Assembly: GCA_947303825.1 (NCBI GenBank)
Contig: CAMYZK010000156.1
Location: 1 to 6,395 of the forward strand
DNA: 6,395 bases
From: an uncultured Prevotella sp.
Lineage (GTDB): Bacteria > Bacteroidota > Bacteroidia > Bacteroidales > Bacteroidaceae
Reading direction: 5' to 3'
The notes below the pieces were generated by a model. That model saw only the letters and a program-made list of their open reading frames with translations. It was not told the DNA's origin and did not search any database. Shown piece by piece: positions 4,601-6,395 of the stretch. The position numbers and the translations under genes are program-made. Within the stretch, counting starts at the first letter, position 1. The number at the start of each line of letters is the position of its first letter.

Positions 4601-6395
4601 TGGTAGTTGGCCACGCTGATGGGCACGTAGTTGGAGTAGGTCTTTCCGAGGTATGTCTTCGAGTAGAAGGCAATGAAGTTCTTCTGGTTCTGATACCAGA
4701 AGACGAGTGTGGTGTTGTTGGTGAACGGCGCGCCGTTGCGGTGGTGTATGGCATCGTCCTCGGTGCTGTAGAGCTCCCATCCGTTGGTGAGCACCTCGTA
4801 CAGGCCCGGCTTCACCGACGGTGCGGTGAGTCCGATGGCATTGCTGGGCAGCACCGTTGCCGGCGGGTTGAGGGTGCCTATAGACGGTGCACCGCTCTCG
4901 AGCACCACATGCACGTTGACCACATGCAGCTCGTTGGTGAGGCTCACGCTGCCGTCGTCCTGGTCTTCGTAGTAGGTGTACTGGTAGACCACGGTATAGA
5001 CACGCTCTGACGACACGTCCTTGATGTCGCTCTCGCTAGAGACGTAGAGCGTGGTGGTCTCGGTGGGCTCCTGTCCCTGAATGACGAAGTACTGCTGGTT
5101 GTTCTTCAGGTTGTTGGTGAAGTCGGTTTCGCTGATGGTGTAGGGATTGGCTTTCGTTCCTCTCTTCACCTCGTCTCCATCCACGCTCGTGTAGTCTTCA
5201 TAGCAGTAGTACCTGATGGCGGTAGCTCCGGAGGTGTTGGGTATGAACACATCCTCTACCAACGACGGATTGTTTGTGAAGACGTTTTCGTCTACCGCCT
5301 GTCCCCTGCCGTAAGGCACACCGTTGTAGACGAAGTTCTGGGTAACGAAGTAGAGGGTCTCACCGCCTGCAGCTACCGACACGCGGGTGTAGTGGCTCTT
5401 GTCGTTGAGCACTTCTCGCTCGAACACATCCTGGTCGATGGCATCACCATTGTTTAGCGTACCGCCGCTATAAGTATAAGTAGGCTTGTCGTTAGTGGCC
5501 TTGAACACCGCCTTGTACTCCACGCCCACGATGTCGGTGTAGGGCGAATGGAAGGCTTCCACTGTCTTGCTGTGCTCCGGGTTCTCTATCTTCGTGGCAC
5601 TGGCATCCACCAACAGATAGCTGGGGTTGGAGAGCAGGTCTAGTGCATCGTAGTTGAAGGTGAAATTGTCTATGCGGTCGCTCTTAGGAAGCGCGCACCA
5701 GGTGGTGAGGGCGTTGTAGTTGGTGCCGGGGTAAAGCAGCCTGCCGCCGAAGTAGCCATCCTTGCTGCAGATGAAAGCCTCGGAAGTGGCATTGGCTATG
5801 TCGGTAGCCACCTTTGGGAAGTCTTGCTTCATCTTGTCCAGTTGTGCCTTCGACTTCAGCTCGCCGTTGAGCAGGTAGTTGGTCTCGTTGAGCTTCACCG
5901 TCTGTGTGCAGAGGTAAGCGGGTGCAAACGCAGCCTTTGCTTCAGCGCTGATGGCATTGTACTCTGAAACGGGAATGCCTGTTCCTTCATTGGTGGTCTT
6001 GTGTACTGTCACCTGCCTGGTCTGCTCCTGGTTGTTGCTGTCCAGGTACTTCTCGGTGTAGGTGTAGTCGTAGGTCACGGCTGTCGTTGCCACGTAGGCT
6101 GCCTCTACCGTTGCTGCATCGTCGCCAGTGGTGGCGTTGTTGTCGTTTGCCTCCTTGGTTAGGATATCTCCCTTCTGTATGGCCCTCTGGCCGTATACAC
6201 CCTTATCGACAGGTGTGAACGTAGGCCCTTGGCGCCAGGTGTTGATGATGGTCTGCCTCTCTTCTTCGGTGGCTTCTTTCAGTTGCCTCTGATACTCCGA
6301 TTCACGTATCTTGTTATCCTCTGTATTAGACGTCTCAATGCGCGTATAGTAGTCGTTCCAGATGTCGGGCGAGTCCATGCCGAAGGTGAGCAGGT
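1651..6395 (-). CDS. Large T9SS-secreted surface protein (5' partial)
   Basis: This frame is open to the right edge (LLTFG precedes the Met at 6378), so the true start and signal peptide lie outside; residues here are counted from that Met, giving 1575. Residues about 55-440 hold loose repeats of a Tyr-rich module in which an aromatic strand, a Gly turn and an 'F/Y-N' segment recur (near 135-155, 205-245, 300-330, 349-379, 386-430). Residues 735-790 (FEGILHGDGYTISGLDHSLF, then GEVYNLGV, then ENCW) match the GLUG-type beta-helix style of Bacteroidetes surface proteins. Residues 1249-1475 (WEGISLPFA, YIMGLPGEVYYEF, PPFRPFF) resemble a C-terminal region common in Prevotella/Bacteroides exported proteins. 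Residues about 1505-1575 (LRILSVSG, GVYIVRSDDGRHVKKLAVE) are a type A T9SS sorting domain, directing outer-membrane export and usually surface attachment. Two in-frame Ser/Gly linkers (690-724, 1077-1106) are repeat insertions. No enzyme motif was recognised; a structural or adhesive role is a guess. Confidence 0.9.
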   Translation of the reverse strand, partial: LLTFGMDSPDIWNDYYTRIETSNTEDNKIRESEYQRQLKEATEEERQTIINTWRQGPTFTPVDKGVYGQRAIQKGDILTKEANDNNATTGDDAATVEAAYVATTAVTYDYTYTEKYLDSNNQEQTRQVTVHKTTNEGTGIPVSEYNAISAEAKAAFAPAYLCTQTVKLNETNYLLNGELKSKAQLDKMKQDFPKVATDIANATSEAFICSKDGYFGGRLLYPGTNYNALTTWCALPKSDRIDNFTFNYDALDLLSNPSYLLVDASATKIENPEHSKTVEAFHSPYTDIVGVEYKAVFKATNDKPTYTYSGGTLNNGDAIDQDVFEREVLNDKSHYTRVSVAAGGETLYFVTQNFVYNGVPYGRGQAVDENVFTNNPSLVEDVFIPNTSGATAIRYYCYEDYTSVDGDEVKRGTKANPYTISETDFTNNLKNNQQYFVIQGQEPTETTTLYVSSESDIKDVSSERVYTVVYQYTYYEDQDDGSVSLTNELHVVNVHVVLESGAPSIGTLNPPATVLPSNAIGLTAPSVKPGLYEVLTNGWELYSTEDDAIHHRNGAPFTNNTTLVFWYQNQKNFIAFYSKTYLGKTYSNYVPISVANYHDLDDVMKDKEHHMYVDRSDVDRPSKIYIDDRECESDPDKSELDLLKDFFDLSVLSGAPAVGSALEGHAPLDNHVHGTRNLEFFLRSDVSPKAYSPTATSGGSGSGGSGSGSGGDTGGDTGGGSVSGGSPAGWVPIGNDNDNECFEGILHGDGYTISGLDHSLFKHLCGEVYNLGVTGSFTSAGIADNGYGYLENCWVASDDNTSKTDKAVFNNPANKTNLAEGETARTIHMVNCYYPQENKYTAHDAAVTYGKPTERPLQAFHNGEVAYNLNSFYLFKRYCDNKQGLTDNSYYFLKDVDGELTRTKGFYEDNSKIAGRTGPYLLDNYDGNYVGSYVENRFADGDFVYAGGTIPESSDIRLTTVTEDEGENATTKTYFHPIWPDDYIFFGQMLNYGYNKDYDYQAMPSRINKENSRTLLTEGSNRVYRAPAYFRDNVMKSAYYNTDAYFAKCKADDPAFLVHKGMTAIDFTGYNDDTWAYGTVPATSGSGSGNGSGSGSGSGSGGSVPGGLPAGELFFPPLLDNIDGLTKFTSAVPKATDQYPSLNDEHLTRNLLVYTKSDDEADVKTTNAVSTTLVAEAYKETDTDYHTVNESDDWYSHKIKGHWVLLSGNSYTATRDHMLVDKQDFYCPIEYKFNDDSRMWYQRKPDNFVGRENGWEGISLPFAAQMVTTNKKGELTHFYKGSLKGHEYWLREYRKMDVSDDEATAAMYYPDKGSNTKEYTNTFLWDYYYSKDDFLDKNTDEYHKDYYSETHTYSDYPYSVAGTPYIMGLPGEVYYEFDLSGTWTPSNRYEDQTIASPGRQIITLASEPGETIGTSYKELNDGEAAYNGYTFRPNYLNEVYETGTANANIYLLNSEGSGYVAVPATGDAVSLPPFRPFFVKTATSRKKPTRISFSKEYSSLDNDMDNDATGSLSIKARHNKIVVKSNLSATASLRILSVSGLCIANFTIEPGQVVETPITNAGVYIVRSDDGRHVKKLAVE
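3061..3150 (+). repeat. REP-like palindromic element, copy B (in-frame in surface protein)
   Basis: The element has an 8-bp perfect stem CCCGGCGG / CCGCCGGG (3061-3081) with loop GCAAA, then CACACTGCC (3082-3090), a 12-bp tandem repeat (3091-3138), and a distal end reading GAAGTGGC that is shared with copy C. It lies antisense to the host gene and encodes residues 1077-1106: ATSG, Ser/Gly repeats, then GGSVPGGLPAG. The span is 90 bp, exactly 30 codons. Boundaries are inferred from comparison with copy C and have not been tested against an empty site. Confidence 0.8.
3091..3138 (+). repeat. 12-bp tandem repeat (four units) encoding Ser/Gly linker
   Basis: Four consecutive 12-bp units of the form (A/G)CCAGARCCGYT start at 3091, 3103, 3115 and 3127, and a degenerate fifth starts at 3139. 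On the coding (minus) strand they encode alternating Ser and Gly with one Asn. The first base of unit 1 is A rather than G; the other differences are single substitutions. The unit size keeps the reading frame. Confidence 0.85.
4207..4311 (+). repeat. REP-like palindromic element, copy C (in-frame in surface protein)
   Basis: The element has an 8-bp perfect stem TCCGGCGG / CCGCCGGA (4207-4227) with loop GCGAA, then CACACTGCC (4228-4236), a 12-bp/21-bp repeat tract, and a distal end reading GAGGTGGC that matches copy B. It encodes residues 690-724 of the large protein on the opposite strand: ATSGG, Gly/Ser/Thr/Asp repeats, then GGSPAG. The span is 105 bp, exactly 35 codons. It sits immediately before WVPIG, which begins the GLUG-like segment, so it falls at an apparent domain boundary. 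Confidence 0.8.
4237..4302 (+). repeat. Composite 12-bp and 21-bp tandem repeat in copy C
   Basis: Two identical 12-bp units GCCACCGGTATC (4237-4260) are followed by two near-identical 21-bp units (4261-4281 and 4282-4302, 19 of 21 bases the same). On the coding strand the first pair gives GGDT repeats and the second gives Gly/Ser repeats. Both periods are multiples of three. The tract differs in sequence from that of copy B although the preceding 30-nt core is nearly identical. Confidence 0.8.

Noticed and set aside
4427..4905. Two SGAP(S/A)(I/V)G segments as further copies of the element
   Set aside because: They share only a short GGTGCACCGCT-like stretch and have no palindromic core or CACACTRCC tail in the right place.

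Overview
The window looks like chromosomal DNA of a Bacteroidales bacterium, most likely from the Prevotellaceae. This rests on a type IX secretion (T9SS) sorting domain ending the large protein, a second exported protein ending in the IYDLQGRR...KKGIYI...KKIIVK tail common in that group, and weak Shine-Dalgarno signals. All three genes that I can support lie on the minus strand, so the window reads from right to left.

Layout, in transcription order. Positions 6395 to 1651 hold one very large secreted or surface protein (1580 codons visible, start outside the window). It has repetitive tyrosine-rich modules, a GLUG-like segment, two Ser/Gly linkers and a C-terminal T9SS sorting domain. After a 54-bp AT-rich gap, positions 1596 to 559 encode a smaller exported protein with a signal peptide, a chitobiase-C-terminal-like beta-sandwich segment and a CTD-like tail. 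After 34 bp, positions 524 to 1 encode the N-terminal part of an HUH/Y1 transposase of the REP-associated tyrosine transposase (RAYT) type, running off the left edge.

The most interesting structure is a family of three short palindromic elements. They share a 30-nt core: an 8-bp perfect stem, a 5-nt loop GCRAA, then CACACTRCC. Each core is followed by a GC-rich tandem repeat whose period is a multiple of three. One copy lies inside the RAYT reading frame (1-129, minus strand). The other two lie in frame inside the large surface protein (3061-3150 and 4207-4311, plus strand, antisense to the gene). All stem differences between copies are paired, compensatory changes (A-T for G-C, T-A for C-G). 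Read in one orientation the element encodes PAG(K/E)PxxTLPP plus Pro-rich repeats; read in the other it encodes Ser/Gly repeats ending in PAG. No copy breaks the gene that carries it. The co-occurrence with a RAYT gene suggests a REP-like, RAYT-mobilised element adapted to insert into coding sequence, comparable in concept to the Rickettsia palindromic elements. Mobility is inference; the repeat family, its hairpin and its in-frame placement are visible directly.

The two exported proteins probably act at the cell surface or outside the cell, but no substrate or catalytic activity can be read from them. The RAYT gene looks like a passenger unrelated to their function. Long plus-strand open frames opposite the large gene are judged to be shadows. 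No tRNA, rRNA, CRISPR array or convincing intrinsic terminator was seen.
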